A DNA stretch of 64,000 nucleotides from an uncultured Verrucomicrobiota bacterium (GCA_938003985.1 CALKWZ010000086.1:1-64000), one strand, 5' to 3'. Positions 8,054 to 16,920 are shown, counted from the first letter of the stretch. Made by a program: numbers and translations. The notes: generated by a model not told the origin, from the sequence alone.

Positions 8054-8542
8054 TCAGTTGCGGCTGCGGGCGCGGGGCGCGCAGCACTTGCCGGTGCCGC
8101 GGAAGATCAGGTCCATGCCGCTGAGGGTGCCCAGCGTGTTTTCCGCCGAGCGGCGCAGCGTCGTCAGCCCGTCCAGCTCCACGTTGTCGATCCGGCCGCA
8201 CTTCTCGCACAGGAAATGCGCGATCTGGCGCTCCTTGGAGGTGCCGTAGCGGGCGTGGCTCTTCCAGGTGGTGATCCGCCAGGCCAGCCCGGCCTCTTCC
8301 ATCATGTTCATCGTGCGATAGACGGTGAACAGCGAGATTTTCGGAATCGCCGGCCGGACCGCCCGGAAGATGGTGTCCACGTCCGGATGGTTCTTGTTCG
8401 TTTCCAGTTCCCGATAGATCGCGAGCCGCTGTTTGGTCAGCCGCAATCCGGCAGCGTGGAACATCTGACGCCATTCGCGGTTCTGCGCCTGCTCGTCCGC
8501 CGAGACCGCTTTCCTCTTGGGGGTGTTCTTTTTATTTGCCAT
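8054..8542 (-). CDS. Divergent Fur-family transcriptional regulator
   Basis: 162 residues from the ATG giving MANKKNTPKRKAV. The N-terminal winged helix is clear: LRLTKQRLAIYRELETNKNHPDVDTIFRAV and the recognition segment ISLFTVYRTMNMMEEAGL match the Fur/PerR/Zur fold. The first structural zinc pair is present in FLCEKCGRI. Other metal sites are altered: the usual HHxHxxC run before that pair is reduced to one histidine (ERQIAHFLC), and the C-terminal CxxC is replaced by FRGTGKCCAP with adjacent cysteines. I infer a Fur paralogue that may sense something other than Fe(II) through the classical site. A 13-codon upstream extension exists in frame, but the Lys-rich start fits better. It has its own upstream AT-rich region and a strong terminator. 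Confidence 0.85.
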   Translation of the reverse strand: MANKKNTPKRKAVSADEQAQNREWRQMFHAAGLRLTKQRLAIYRELETNKNHPDVDTIFRAVRPAIPKISLFTVYRTMNMMEEAGLAWRITTWKSHARYGTSKERQIAHFLCEKCGRIDNVELDGLTTLRRSAENTLGTLSGMDLIFRGTGKCCAPRARSRN

Positions 8543-8550
8543 GATTTGAC

Positions 8551-8574
8551 GGAATGTAATCGCGTAATCATTCC
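8551..8574. promoter_or_regulatory. Candidate autoregulatory operator of the Fur-like gene
   Basis: A 24-bp imperfect palindrome, GGAATGTAATCG/CGTAATCATTCC, lies 8 bases upstream of the start codon. The outer GGAATG/CATTCC and the central CGCG are perfectly symmetric. The next ~60 bases upstream are AT-rich and probably hold the promoter. Fur-family proteins often repress their own genes through sites in this position; here that is inference. Confidence 0.5.
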
Positions 8575-8634
8575 TTAACAATATCTTTTTTCAAAAAAAT
8601 GAATTTGGGCTCAATCCTTGCTTTACAAGAAGAT

Positions 8635-8668
8635 CCGCCCGGCCGGGATCGTTTCCACGGCCGGGCGG
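8635..8668 (-). terminator. Hairpin terminator after the DUF481 gene
   Basis: A perfect 11-bp stem CCGCCCGGCCG/CGGCCGGGCGG with a 12-base loop, located 36 bases past the stop of the DUF481 gene on the minus strand. The minus-strand sequence after it (ATCTTCTTG) is only moderately T-rich, so termination may be less efficient than at the other sites. Confidence 0.65.
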
Positions 8669-8703
8669 AACAGATGATCTGCAACTATTTGTTGATCTTG
8701 TAG

Positions 8704-9507
8704 TTACAGATGCATTCCAATGCCGGCGATCAGGCTCAGATCGTTGCGTTCCTTGCCTTCGGCCGGGGTGTTGTCGTACTTGCTTTGCAAGACAACGCGC
8801 AGGCTCAAACGGTCGCTCATGGCCGCTTCGACGCCGATTTCGCCTACCAATAGATAATTGTCGAAGTCTTCGGCTTCAGGCAAATATTCGAGCGATTGCA
8901 CCAGCTTGGCGTTGGGCAGCGCCTGGCAGACGTAGCGTTCCGCGAAGCGCAGCGCCAGATAGTCGTCGCGCGCGCCGCCGACCTTTTCCCACAGATAGGC
9001 GGGGCCGGCTTCGAGCGTGAGTTCGCGCCGGTCGTTCTTCACCAGATAGGCGCCCAGGCCGGGGCCCAGCGTCGCGCGGTAATCGACGTCCGCGACGTCG
9101 TCGTACAGCGCCGTCCCGTCGAGCGACAAAAACGTCCGCGGACTCAGCGTTTTCTTCACGTTCGCGAAGAGCTTGGCGTTCTCGACCGTTTTTTCGTCCG
9201 TCTCGGCGACGGTTTCGCCGCCGGCTTCGTCGACGGTCTTGGTTCGGACGGTGCTTTCGCCGTAGTTGAACTCGGCGCCCGCGAGCACGGAGCCCAACCC
9301 CTCCTGCGCGCCTTCGGTCTTCAGGCCGACGTTCGCCGCCAGCGTCTCGCTGTTGCCGTCGGTCAGCGTCAGGCCCGCGTTCAGCGCGGTCGCCCAGCCG
9401 GCCGGAGCCGCTTCTTCGGCCGCCGCCTCTTTGTTCGCCTTCTTTTCCGCCGCCGCGGCCGAAGCCGCCAGCGCCAGCACCGCCAAAACCGTCCAAAGCT
9501 TCTTCAT
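8704..9507 (-). CDS. DUF481 (YdiY-like) outer-membrane beta-barrel protein
   Basis: 267 residues. A classic signal peptide (MKKLWTVLAVLALAASAAAA) is followed by an Ala/Glu/Lys-rich spacer and then a DUF481 barrel: LNAGLTLTDGNSETLAANVG opens the domain, YDDVADVDYRATLGPGLGAYL is its central signature, and the protein ends in the strand DLSLIAGIGMHL. DUF481 proteins such as E. coli YdiY are predicted outer-membrane barrels of unknown transport function. The gene lies 28 bases downstream of mscL on the same strand and may be cotranscribed with it, which could suggest an envelope or osmotic stress context, but that link is weak. Confidence 0.88.
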   Translation of the reverse strand: MKKLWTVLAVLALAASAAAAEKKANKEAAAEEAAPAGWATALNAGLTLTDGNSETLAANVGLKTEGAQEGLGSVLAGAEFNYGESTVRTKTVDEAGGETVAETDEKTVENAKLFANVKKTLSPRTFLSLDGTALYDDVADVDYRATLGPGLGAYLVKNDRRELTLEAGPAYLWEKVGGARDDYLALRFAERYVCQALPNAKLVQSLEYLPEAEDFDNYLLVGEIGVEAAMSDRLSLRVVLQSKYDNTPAEGKERNDLSLIAGIGMHL

Positions 9508-9535
9508 GTCGGTTTCTCCCTGTTGCCTGTCTGGC

Positions 9536-9889
9536 TTATTTCGCCGCCGCGGCTTCCTGCTTGCGGCGCAGGCCGTTGATGACCTTGACCATCGCGAACA
9601 CCGCGAGCGCCACGATCAGGAAATCCACCACGTTCTGGACGAACATCCCGTAGTTCAGCTTCACGGCCGCCACTTCGGCGCCCGCCGCGTCCACGGTCGC
9701 TTCCTTCAGGGTGACCGCCAGCTCCTTGAAATCCACCTTGCCCAGCAGCATGCCCAGCGGCGGCATGATCACGTCGTTCACCAGCGAGGTCACGATCTTG
9801 CCGAACGCGCCGCCGATGATGATGCCCACCGCCATGTCCACCATGTTGCCCTTGACCGCGAACTCCTGGAATTCCTTCACGATGCTCAT
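9536..9889 (-). CDS. mscL: Large-conductance mechanosensitive channel MscL
   Basis: 117 residues forming an inner-membrane homopentameric channel that opens at high membrane tension to release solutes during hypo-osmotic shock. The amphipathic N-terminus MSIVKEFQEFAVKGNMVDMAVG, the pore helix TM1 with GIIIGGAFGKIVTSLVNDVIMPP, and TM2 with NYGMFVQNVVDFLIVALAVF are all intact. The periplasmic loop is enriched in Ala/Val. The C-terminal helix is short and Ala/Lys-rich (KQEAAAAK), shorter than in E. coli. An AAGGAG site 7 bases before the ATG at 9889 fixes the start. Identity is firm. Confidence 0.96.
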   Translation of the reverse strand: MSIVKEFQEFAVKGNMVDMAVGIIIGGAFGKIVTSLVNDVIMPPLGMLLGKVDFKELAVTLKEATVDAAGAEVAAVKLNYGMFVQNVVDFLIVALAVFAMVKVINGLRRKQEAAAAK

Positions 9890-10055
9890 GTGCTTGCTCC
9901 TTGGGGTTTGTTTCCTACGGTTCGACATCTTAGCCGCCGCCGCCGCGCCGCGCAACCCCCGGAAGCGCCGGCGCGATTCGCCCGGCCGGCCGCAATTTTC
10001 GCTTTCCTCGCGCGGGCCGGCCCCCTACTCTTGCCCCCACAGGAGAACCGCGTCC

Positions 10056-11162
10056 ATGTCCAGCACCTTCGGCACCCTTTTCCGCGTCACCACGTTCGGC
10101 GAGTCGCACGGCCGCGCCATCGGCTGCGTCGTCGACGGCTGCCCGGCGCGCATTCCGCTCGCGGCGGAGGACGTCCAGCCGCAGCTCGACCGCCGCCGCC
10201 CCGGCGCGACCGCCCTCAACACCCCCCGCAAGGAATCGGACGTCGTCGCCATCCTCTCCGGCGTCGAGCGCGGCCAAACCCTCGGCACCCCCATCGGCCT
10301 GTCCATCCCCAACACCGACACCCAGCCCGGCGACTACGCGGAAATGGAAACCGTGCCGCGGCCGTCCCACGCCGACTTCACCTATGCCGAAAAATACGGC
10401 CTGCGGGCCCGCTCCGGCGGCGGCCGCGCCTCCGCCCGCGAAACCGCCGCGCGCGTCGCCGCCGGCGCCGTCGCGGAAAAAATGCTGTCCGTGTTCCACC
10501 CCGTGGAAATCGTCGCCTGGGTCGAATCCGTCGGTTCCCTCGTGGCCCAGCGGCCCGATTTCGCCACCCTGACCCGCGCCGCGGTGGACGCCACCGCCGT
10601 GCGCTGCCCCGATCCGGAGGCGGCGCCGCGCATGGTCGCGGCCATCGAAGGCGCGCGCGACGCCGGCGATTCCCTCGGCGGCGTCGTCGCCTGCCTCTGC
10701 CGCGGCGTGCCCGCCGGCTGGGGCGAACCGGTCTTCGACAAGCTCACCGCCGAACTCGCCCACGCCATGCTCTCCATTCCCGCCACGCGCGGCTTCGAGA
10801 TCGGCGAAGGCTTCGACGCCACGCTCCTGCGCGGCTCGCAGCACAACGATCCGTTCGTCGCCAAGGCCGGCGGCGGCATCCGGCCCGCCAGCAACCATTG
10901 CGGCGGCATCCAGGGCGGCATCTCCAACGGCGAAACGATCTTCTTCCGCGTCGCGTTCAAGCCCGTCTCCACCATTTCGCTGCCGCAGCCGACCGCCGCC
11001 TTCGACGGCACGCCCGTGACGTTCGCGGCCAAGGGCCGCCACGATCCCTGCGTCCTGCCCCGGGCCGTGCCGGTCGTGGAAGCGATGGCCGCCCTCGTGC
11101 TGGCCGACGCGTTTCTCCAGCAGCAAGTCCAGCGCATCCCGCGCCCCGGAGGTTCCCGATGA
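10056..11162 (+). CDS. aroC: Chorismate synthase
   Basis: 368 residues. It converts 5-enolpyruvylshikimate-3-phosphate to chorismate, the last step of the shikimate pathway, using reduced FMN. The N-terminal signature GESHGRAIGCVVDGCPA, the central SGGGRASARETAARVAAGAVA and the later GSQHND and SNHCGGIQGGISNGE blocks match the family throughout, including the FMN-binding and catalytic histidines. An AGGAGA site lies before the ATG. The stop overlaps the next gene by an ATGA junction at 11159-11162. aroK lies about 8 kb away on the other strand, so the pathway is not in a single operon here. Confidence 0.97.
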   Translation: MSSTFGTLFRVTTFGESHGRAIGCVVDGCPARIPLAAEDVQPQLDRRRPGATALNTPRKESDVVAILSGVERGQTLGTPIGLSIPNTDTQPGDYAEMETVPRPSHADFTYAEKYGLRARSGGGRASARETAARVAAGAVAEKMLSVFHPVEIVAWVESVGSLVAQRPDFATLTRAAVDATAVRCPDPEAAPRMVAAIEGARDAGDSLGGVVACLCRGVPAGWGEPVFDKLTAELAHAMLSIPATRGFEIGEGFDATLLRGSQHNDPFVAKAGGGIRPASNHCGGIQGGISNGETIFFRVAFKPVSTISLPQPTAAFDGTPVTFAAKGRHDPCVLPRAVPVVEAMAALVLADAFLQQQVQRIPRPGGSR

Positions 11163-12601
11163 AATTCCGTTCCGGCCTGTTCGCCCTCGCGCTGGTTCCG
11201 GCGCTCGCCGGCGCCGCCCAGCCGCGGTCCGTCGCGCTCGTCATCCAGGACAATGGCCACGCCCAGATCACCGAAACCCACGACGTGCCGCCGCCCGGCG
11301 CCGCCGGCGCCGTCCGCATCGGCCCGCTGCCGGAAACCCTGCTGCCGGCCTCCGTCAACGCCGCGCCGCTCGAACGCGGCGAGACCCTCGACGTCGTTTC
11401 CCAGCGCTTCCTCTACGACCTGCGCGACCCCGCGGCCCTGTTCGGCGCCTATCGCGGCAGCGCCGTCGTCGGCCGCAAGGGCGACGCCACCTGGGCCGGC
11501 CGCCTGGCCGCCGTGCCCGATTTCTCCAAGGCCGCGCCCGGACTCCTGCTCGAAGCCGAAGGCCAGCCCGTCCGGCTCATCCCCGACCTGAACGCGCTGG
11601 ACGCCGTCGAATTCCCCGCGCGCGCCGACCTCGCCCGGCAACCGACGCTCCTGTGGCAGCTCGCCGCGGACCAATCCCCGCCGGCGGCCATCCAGCTGAA
11701 CTACGCCGCCTCCGGCCTGTCCTGGTCCGCGTCCCACGAAGCCATTTTGGCCGGCGACGCCCGTTCCATCGCCCTCGCCACCCGCGTCCATCTCCGCAAC
11801 CAGACCCAGCGCGATTTCGCCAACGCGCGCGTGCGCCTGGCCTTGACGGAAAAAGGCCAGTTCGCCCCGCTCGTGCCGGCGGCCGGCGACCCGCGCGCGT
11901 CCCGCGCGCCCGCCTTGCGCTACGCCGCCGACGGCCAGAGCTGGGTGCCCGAGCGCGCGGCCGCGTCCGCCGCCGTCGTCGCCACCTACGACTTGCCGCA
12001 GCCGCTGACGTTGGCGGCCGGCGCCGACGTCCGCGCCGGCCTGGTTTCCGCGCCGGCGCTCGCGGCGGAAACCCGCCACGTCTACGACGGCGTCCGTTTC
12101 GACCGCTACCAGCGCAACCGCCGCACCGACGGCAACCTCGGCACCGAATACGCCACCGTCGTCGAAACCCGCCTGACCTTCGCGAACGAAAGCGCCGCGC
12201 CCTTGCCGCCGGGCGAATTCCGCCTCCTGCGCGGGCAGGCCGACCAGGCCCTCGAATGGATCGGCACCGACTGGCTCCCCGCGCTCAAGCCCGGCGAAAG
12301 CGCCACGCTCGACCTCGGCCCCGCCGTCGGCCTTTCCGGCCGCCGCCTGCGGACCGCCTATGCCGACGTCGTGCCGCTCCAGAGCGCCGACGAGTCTTTC
12401 GAGATCACCTTGGAAAACCAAGGCACCGCCGACCAGACCGTCGTCGTCGTCGAACATTTCTACCGCGGCGAAAAACACGAAATCACGGCCGCCAGCGCCA
12501 AGCACGAGCCCGGCGCCGATCCGCATTCCGTCCAGTTCGCCATTCCCGTCAAGGCCGGCACCAGCCAATCCTTCACCTACACCGTGCGCTACACGTGGTG
12601 A
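11159..12601 (+). CDS. Exported DUF4139-type protein
   Basis: 480 residues with a signal peptide (MKFRSGLFALALVPALAGA) and a long extracytoplasmic region. Blocks such as LDVVSQRFLYDLRDPAALFGAYRG near the N-terminus, LLWQLAADQSPPAAIQLNYAASGLSWSASHEAIL in the middle and the C-terminal VVVVEHFYRGEKHEI fit the DUF4139 family of conserved bacterial proteins of unknown function. The repeated beta-strand pattern suggests tandem immunoglobulin-like or vWF-fold segments, probably in the periplasm. It is translationally coupled to aroC upstream and to the glycosyltransferase downstream (GTGA at 12598-12601); I see no obvious metabolic reason for this grouping. Confidence 0.75.
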   Translation: MKFRSGLFALALVPALAGAAQPRSVALVIQDNGHAQITETHDVPPPGAAGAVRIGPLPETLLPASVNAAPLERGETLDVVSQRFLYDLRDPAALFGAYRGSAVVGRKGDATWAGRLAAVPDFSKAAPGLLLEAEGQPVRLIPDLNALDAVEFPARADLARQPTLLWQLAADQSPPAAIQLNYAASGLSWSASHEAILAGDARSIALATRVHLRNQTQRDFANARVRLALTEKGQFAPLVPAAGDPRASRAPALRYAADGQSWVPERAAASAAVVATYDLPQPLTLAAGADVRAGLVSAPALAAETRHVYDGVRFDRYQRNRRTDGNLGTEYATVVETRLTFANESAAPLPPGEFRLLRGQADQALEWIGTDWLPALKPGESATLDLGPAVGLSGRRLRTAYADVVPLQSADESFEITLENQGTADQTVVVVEHFYRGEKHEITAASAKHEPGADPHSVQFAIPVKAGTSQSFTYTVRYTW

Positions 12602-13617
12602 GCGGATCCGCTCCAACCGGACCCCGCCTGCTCGTCTGCGGCGTCAACTGGCTCGGCGACGTCGTCATGTCGCTGCCCGCGCTGCAAGCGCTGCGCGAGC
12701 ACCAGTCCGGCACCGAACTGACCGTGCTGACCAAGCCGGGGCTCGCGCCGCTGTGGGCCTTGAGTTCCATCCCCCACCGCGTCCTGGCGCTGCCGGCGGC
12801 CGGCGGCGCCCTGCGCCCCGTCGTGCGCGCGCTGCGCGAACAGGCCTTCGACGCGGCCTACGTCCTGCCGCATTCCTTCCGCTCCGCGCTGCCGCCGTTT
12901 CTCGCGCGCATTCCCCGGCGCATCGGCCTGCCCGGCCATTTTCCGCGGGATTTCCTGCTGACGGAAATCCGGCCGCCCGCCGGCGGCCCCGGCCGCGCCC
13001 ACCAGGTCCACGAGTACCTCGATTTGTTCTTCCCCGGCGAAAACCGCCGCACGTTCGCGCCGCCGCGGCTGACCGTGCCGGCGCCGGCGCTGGCCGTCCT
13101 GCGCGAAAAACTCGGCGCGCTCCCGCGGCCGTGGATTTCCGTCCTGCCCGGCGCCGCGCGCGGCACGTCCAAGCAGTGGCCGGCCGAACGCTACGCCGAG
13201 GCCGCCGCGACGCTCGTCGCGCAGACCGGCGGCTCGATCGTCGCCCTCGGCACGAAGTCCGAGCACGCGCCCTGCCAGCAGGTCGCGGCCGCCGCCGCGC
13301 CGAACGGACTCAACCTCGCCGGGGCCACGACGTTGGCCGAACTGGCCGCCGCGCTCGCGCTGTCCGCCGCCGTGCTCTGCAACGACAGCGGCGGCATGCA
13401 TCTCGCCGCCGCCGTCGGCGCGCCGCTCGTCGCCCTCTTCGGCATCACCGATCCCGCCCGCACCGGGCCGCTGGGCGAACGCATCCGCCTCCTCCAGCAT
13501 TCCGAGCGCCGCTCCCGCGACGTGCCGCGGACGTCCGCCGCGGCCCAGGCCGCGCTGCGCGCCATTTCCGTCGCCGAAGCCGTCGCGGCCGTCGCCGACG
13601 CGCTGCGGCCGGCTTGA
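12598..13617 (+). CDS. Glycosyltransferase family 9 (heptosyltransferase-like)
   Basis: 339 residues from a GTG that overlaps the preceding TGA. The N-terminal Rossmann half opens with RLLVCGVNWLGDVVMSLPALQAL, the standard GT9 start (GDxxxxxPA). The C-terminal half has the nucleotide-sugar region PGAARGTSKQWPAERYAE and CNDSGGMHLAAAVGAPLVALFG, closely matching ADP-heptose:LPS heptosyltransferases of the WaaF type. It would add a heptose or similar sugar to lipopolysaccharide core at the inner leaflet of the inner membrane. The donor sugar is inferred from the family only. A GTG start without a strong Shine-Dalgarno sequence suggests translation by coupling. Confidence 0.87.
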   Translation: MSGSAPTGPRLLVCGVNWLGDVVMSLPALQALREHQSGTELTVLTKPGLAPLWALSSIPHRVLALPAAGGALRPVVRALREQAFDAAYVLPHSFRSALPPFLARIPRRIGLPGHFPRDFLLTEIRPPAGGPGRAHQVHEYLDLFFPGENRRTFAPPRLTVPAPALAVLREKLGALPRPWISVLPGAARGTSKQWPAERYAEAAATLVAQTGGSIVALGTKSEHAPCQQVAAAAAPNGLNLAGATTLAELAAALALSAAVLCNDSGGMHLAAAVGAPLVALFGITDPARTGPLGERIRLLQHSERRSRDVPRTSAAAQAALRAISVAEAVAAVADALRPA

Positions 13618-13618
13618 T

Positions 13619-14167
13619 TCAGCCCAGCGGCCAGCGCGCCAGCGGTACGTAGCGGCCCGCCGCGCTTTCGTAGAGGATCAGTTCGCGGACGGCTTGCGCC
13701 GGCAGCTCGTTGGTCGGGACCGCCCGCAGCGTTTCCGGGAATCCGCGCGCGTTCTTCAGCCGGTCGATCCGCCCCAGCGTCAGATGCGGCGCGAACGGCC
13801 GCGCTTCCGGCGTTCCGCCCGCCGCGCGCCATTCCGCCGCGACGGCGGCGTGCAGTTCCGCCAAGCCCGGCGCCTCCACGCCCAACCACAGCACCCGCGG
13901 CTGCCGCGGCGGACCGAACGTGCCCCAGTCGCTCCAGCGCAGCGCGAACGGCGCCGCGCGCGCCGCCGCCGCGGCCAGCGCGGCTTCCAGCTCCGGAATG
14001 CGCGCCGGTTCCGTCGCGCCGAAAAATTCCACCGTCAGGTGCAGGTTCTCGAGCCGCGTCCAGCGGATCGCCTCCCCGCGCAACCGCGCTTGCAGTTCGG
14101 TCCGCGCGCGCCGCAACCCATCCCCCGCCGCCACCGCCACGCCCGCGAACAGCCGCTTCGTTTCCAT
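13619..14167 (-). CDS. thpR: RNA 2',3'-cyclic phosphodiesterase (2'-5' RNA ligase family)
   Basis: 182 residues with the two HxTx motifs that define the 2H phosphoesterase family: HLTVEFFG and HLTLGRIDR. Family members hydrolyse 2',3'-cyclic phosphate ends and were first described by their ability to ligate tRNA half-molecules with a 2'-5' bond. The N-terminus METKRLFAGVAVAAG and the central WGTFGPPRQPRVLWLGV also match. It ends 1 base from the end of the convergent glycosyltransferase gene. The upstream serine hydrolase gene ends 9 bases before its start and may share its transcript. Confidence 0.92.
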   Translation of the reverse strand: METKRLFAGVAVAAGDGLRRARTELQARLRGEAIRWTRLENLHLTVEFFGATEPARIPELEAALAAAAARAAPFALRWSDWGTFGPPRQPRVLWLGVEAPGLAELHAAVAAEWRAAGGTPEARPFAPHLTLGRIDRLKNARGFPETLRAVPTNELPAQAVRELILYESAAGRYVPLARWPLG

Positions 14168-14176
14168 GCGGCGCCC

Positions 14177-15292
14177 CTACGGCGAAATCCGCGCGGCCAG
14201 CAGCTCGCGGATCGTTTCGTTCAGCCGATGGCGTCCGATTTCGTCCAGCGGCGTCCAGTTTTCGTTTTCGCAGACGTCCGTCCACACCGCGACCAGATCC
14301 AGTTCCGGCATGACGATCACCGCGAACCGCCCCCCGTAGCCCGAACCGAAAAACGTGCCCGGCGGCGCATCCGGCAGCAACCGCGTCCCGTCGGGCGTGA
14401 CGCGGTTGTGCCACCAGTAGCCGCCCAAGCAACCCAGGTGGTGCTTTTCGTCCTTGCCGCCTCCGAGGGACCGCGCCCCCGCGACCATCTCGGCTTCTTG
14501 GCTCGACGTGCGCGGAAAATCGAGCGGCAACGGCTCGCCCAGCGTCTGCCGGAACAGGTCTTCGCTCAACAGCCGCTGCCCGTCCCACTCGCCGCCGCGC
14601 AGATAAAGCAACGCGAACCGCGCCTGGTCCCGCGCCGATATCCGGACCCGGTACGGACGCGAATTCCGGTGCACCACCGTCGGCGCATCCTCGAACCCGA
14701 TGACCTTCCCCAGCAAATCGCCGTTGAGCACGGCGTCGTCGAGCCCCCGCGGACTTTCGTACACGCGGTGGAATATCGTCCAGGCCAGAAGCGCCGTCGC
14801 GTAGTCGTTGTAGGCGAACGCTTCGCCCGGCCGCTCCTCCAGGCCGTACCCCGAGGTCTGGCTCAGCAGATGCCGGAACGTGATGTCCCGATCCGGATAA
14901 CCGTCATGCCCGTTCAATTCCCGGATTTCCGGCGCCCAGCGTTCCACGCGGTCGTCCAGCGAGGCGATCCGGCCTTCTTCGAGCGCCTTGAACACCAGAT
15001 AGGCGTAGATCGGCTTCGCGGACGAGGCCACGTCGCCCCGGAACGCGACGTCGCCCCAGGCATGGATCATTTCGCCGCCGTGGACCAGGCAGCCGATGCC
15101 GCCCGCCTTGGCCGAAAACGCCTGCAGTTTCGCCGCCGAAAAACCCGCCGCTTCCGGCGCCTTCCAGGACCACCGCTCCGCGGGAAAGACCGGCCGCCGC
15201 TCCGCGGCGCGCCAGGCCGCGAACGCCGTGCCCGCGACCACCGTCGCGAGCGCGCCGATCCCCAACCACCGTCTGGCGGAACCACCCTTCAT
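14177..15292 (-). CDS. Membrane-anchored class C beta-lactamase-related serine hydrolase
   Basis: 371 residues. An N-terminal hydrophobic anchor (GIGALATVVAGTAFAAW) places the domain in the periplasm. The SxxK nucleophile motif is at residues 90-93 (SSAK in DVASSAKPIYAY), and HLLSQTSGYGLEE matches the conserved block after it. The YxN-type region appears as AFAYNDYATALLAW, and a late FFGSGYGGRFAVIVMPELDLV matches the HxG/KTG-like end of the family. This family includes class C beta-lactamases, D-alanyl peptidases and esterases; most members of this branch are not antibiotic-hydrolysing. Substrate unknown. Confidence 0.82.
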   Translation of the reverse strand: MKGGSARRWLGIGALATVVAGTAFAAWRAAERRPVFPAERWSWKAPEAAGFSAAKLQAFSAKAGGIGCLVHGGEMIHAWGDVAFRGDVASSAKPIYAYLVFKALEEGRIASLDDRVERWAPEIRELNGHDGYPDRDITFRHLLSQTSGYGLEERPGEAFAYNDYATALLAWTIFHRVYESPRGLDDAVLNGDLLGKVIGFEDAPTVVHRNSRPYRVRISARDQARFALLYLRGGEWDGQRLLSEDLFRQTLGEPLPLDFPRTSSQEAEMVAGARSLGGGKDEKHHLGCLGGYWWHNRVTPDGTRLLPDAPPGTFFGSGYGGRFAVIVMPELDLVAVWTDVCENENWTPLDEIGRHRLNETIRELLAARISP

Positions 15293-15329
15293 GCGGAGCC
15301 ATCCTAAACCAAACCGCCGGCCCGGCGAC

Positions 15330-15367
15330 AAAAAAAATCGCCCGGCCGCCGTTGCGGGGCGGCCGGG
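15330..15367 (-). terminator. Rho-independent terminator of leuA
   Basis: Read on the minus strand, a perfect 10-bp stem CCCGGCCGCC/GGCGGCCGGG with a 7-base loop is followed by CGA and a run of eight T residues (15330-15337). It lies 14 bases after the leuA stop and separates leuA from the serine hydrolase gene. Confidence 0.93.
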
Positions 15368-15381
15368 CCGTGCGGGCGACG

Positions 15382-16920
15382 CTAGATCTTGCCGGCGCCC
15401 TTTTCGATGAACAGGTGCCGGTTGAGCGCGTTGACGTAGGCCTTCGCCGACGCCATCACGATGTCGATGTCCGAACCCTTCGCGGCCACGAGGTCGTCGC
15501 CGTACTTCACCTGCACGGACGCTTCGCCCAAGGCGTCCTCGCCGTGGGTGACCGCCTGCATCGCGAACGACTTCAGCTCGCCCTTGACGCCGGTGAGGCG
15601 GTCGATGGCCTTCAGCGCGGCTTCCACCGGGCCGGAGCCCGTCGCGGAATCCTGGACCACCTGGCCGTCCTTCTCGATCTGCACCGTCGCCGTCGGGATC
15701 GACCGGTTGCCGGCCGAGACCTGCAGGCACTTGATGGCGTAGACCCGCGGCACGTCGGAGATGAATTCGCGCAGCAGCTCGACGATGTCGTCGTCGTAGA
15801 CGACCTTCTTCTTGTCCGCCAGCGCGATGAACGCGTCGTAGACCCCCTGCAGCTGCTCGGCGCTGACCTGGATGCCCATGCGCTTGAGGTGCGCGGAGAA
15901 GCCCGCGCGGCCGCTGTGCTTGCCCAGCACCAGGTCGGTGCCGGTCACCACGCCCACGTCCTCGGGGCGCATGATCTCGTAGGTCTCGCGGTGCTTGAGC
16001 ATGCCGTCCTGGTGGATGCCCGACTCGTGCGCGAAGGCGTTCGCGCCCACGATGGCCTTGTTGCGCTGGACCATCATGCCGGTCAGCTGGCTCACCAGGC
16101 GGCTGGCCGGGAACAGTTCCTGGGTGCGCACGCGCGACTGGATGCCGTAGTGGTCGTTGCGGACCTTCAGCGCCATCACCAGTTCTTCCAGCGAGCAGTT
16201 GCCCGCGCGCTCGCCGATGCCGTTGACGGTGCATTCCACGCCGCGCGCGCCGCATTCGACCGCCGCCAGCGAGTTGGCCACCGCCAGGCCCAGGTCGTTG
16301 TGGCAGTGCACGTGCACCACCACGTCCTTCAGCTCCGGCACGTGCTCGTGCAGGTAGGTCAGCAGCCGGCGGAACTCCTGCGGCACCGTGAACCCGACCG
16401 TGTCGGGGATGTTCACCGTCGTGGCGCCCGCGGCGATCACCGCGCGGACCACTTCGGCCAGGAATTCCGGTTCCGTGCGCGAGGCGTCCTCGGGACTGAA
16501 CTGCACGTCCTTGCAGAACTTCTTGGCGTAGGCCACGCCCTCGACCGCCTGCCGGACAATCTCTTCCTTCGCCTTCTTCAGCTTGAATTCGCGGTGGATC
16601 GCGCTCGTCGCGAGGAACACGTGGATCCGCGCCCGGTCGCCCGCCGGCTTCAGCGCCTCGGCGCATTTCTCGATGTCGCCCTTCACGCAGCGCGCCAGCC
16701 CCGCGATGCGGCACTTCTTGATCTCGGACGCGACTTTCTTGACCGCCTCGAAATCGCCCGGCGACGCCGCCGGGAAGCCCGCCTCGATGATGTCCACGTT
16801 CAGCTTCTCCAGCTGCCGCGCCACCTGCAGCTTCTCGTGCAGGCCCATGCTCGCGCCGGGGCATTGCTCCCCGTCGCGCAGCGTCGTGTCGAAAATAATC
16901 ACGTGGTCCGGTTTTTTCAT
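15382..16920 (-). CDS. leuA: 2-isopropylmalate synthase
   Basis: 512 residues. It condenses 2-oxoisovalerate with acetyl-CoA, the committed step of leucine synthesis. The N-terminal barrel starts with FDTTLRDGEQCPGASM (metal-binding Asp and catalytic Arg), continues with the GxGERxGN-type motif GIGERAGNCSLEE and the metal-binding HCHNDLGLAVAN, and the linker region has FAHESGIHQDGML. The C-terminal ~140 residues form the LeuA allosteric dimer domain (VSAGNRSIPTATVQI, ATGSGPVEAALKAI), so leucine feedback inhibition is expected. Length is normal for the family. The gene is monocistronic: an upstream leader with an attenuator and a strong downstream terminator frame it. Confidence 0.96.
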   Translation of the reverse strand: MKKPDHVIIFDTTLRDGEQCPGASMGLHEKLQVARQLEKLNVDIIEAGFPAASPGDFEAVKKVASEIKKCRIAGLARCVKGDIEKCAEALKPAGDRARIHVFLATSAIHREFKLKKAKEEIVRQAVEGVAYAKKFCKDVQFSPEDASRTEPEFLAEVVRAVIAAGATTVNIPDTVGFTVPQEFRRLLTYLHEHVPELKDVVVHVHCHNDLGLAVANSLAAVECGARGVECTVNGIGERAGNCSLEELVMALKVRNDHYGIQSRVRTQELFPASRLVSQLTGMMVQRNKAIVGANAFAHESGIHQDGMLKHRETYEIMRPEDVGVVTGTDLVLGKHSGRAGFSAHLKRMGIQVSAEQLQGVYDAFIALADKKKVVYDDDIVELLREFISDVPRVYAIKCLQVSAGNRSIPTATVQIEKDGQVVQDSATGSGPVEAALKAIDRLTGVKGELKSFAMQAVTHGEDALGEASVQVKYGDDLVAAKGSDIDIVMASAKAYVNALNRHLFIEKGAGKI

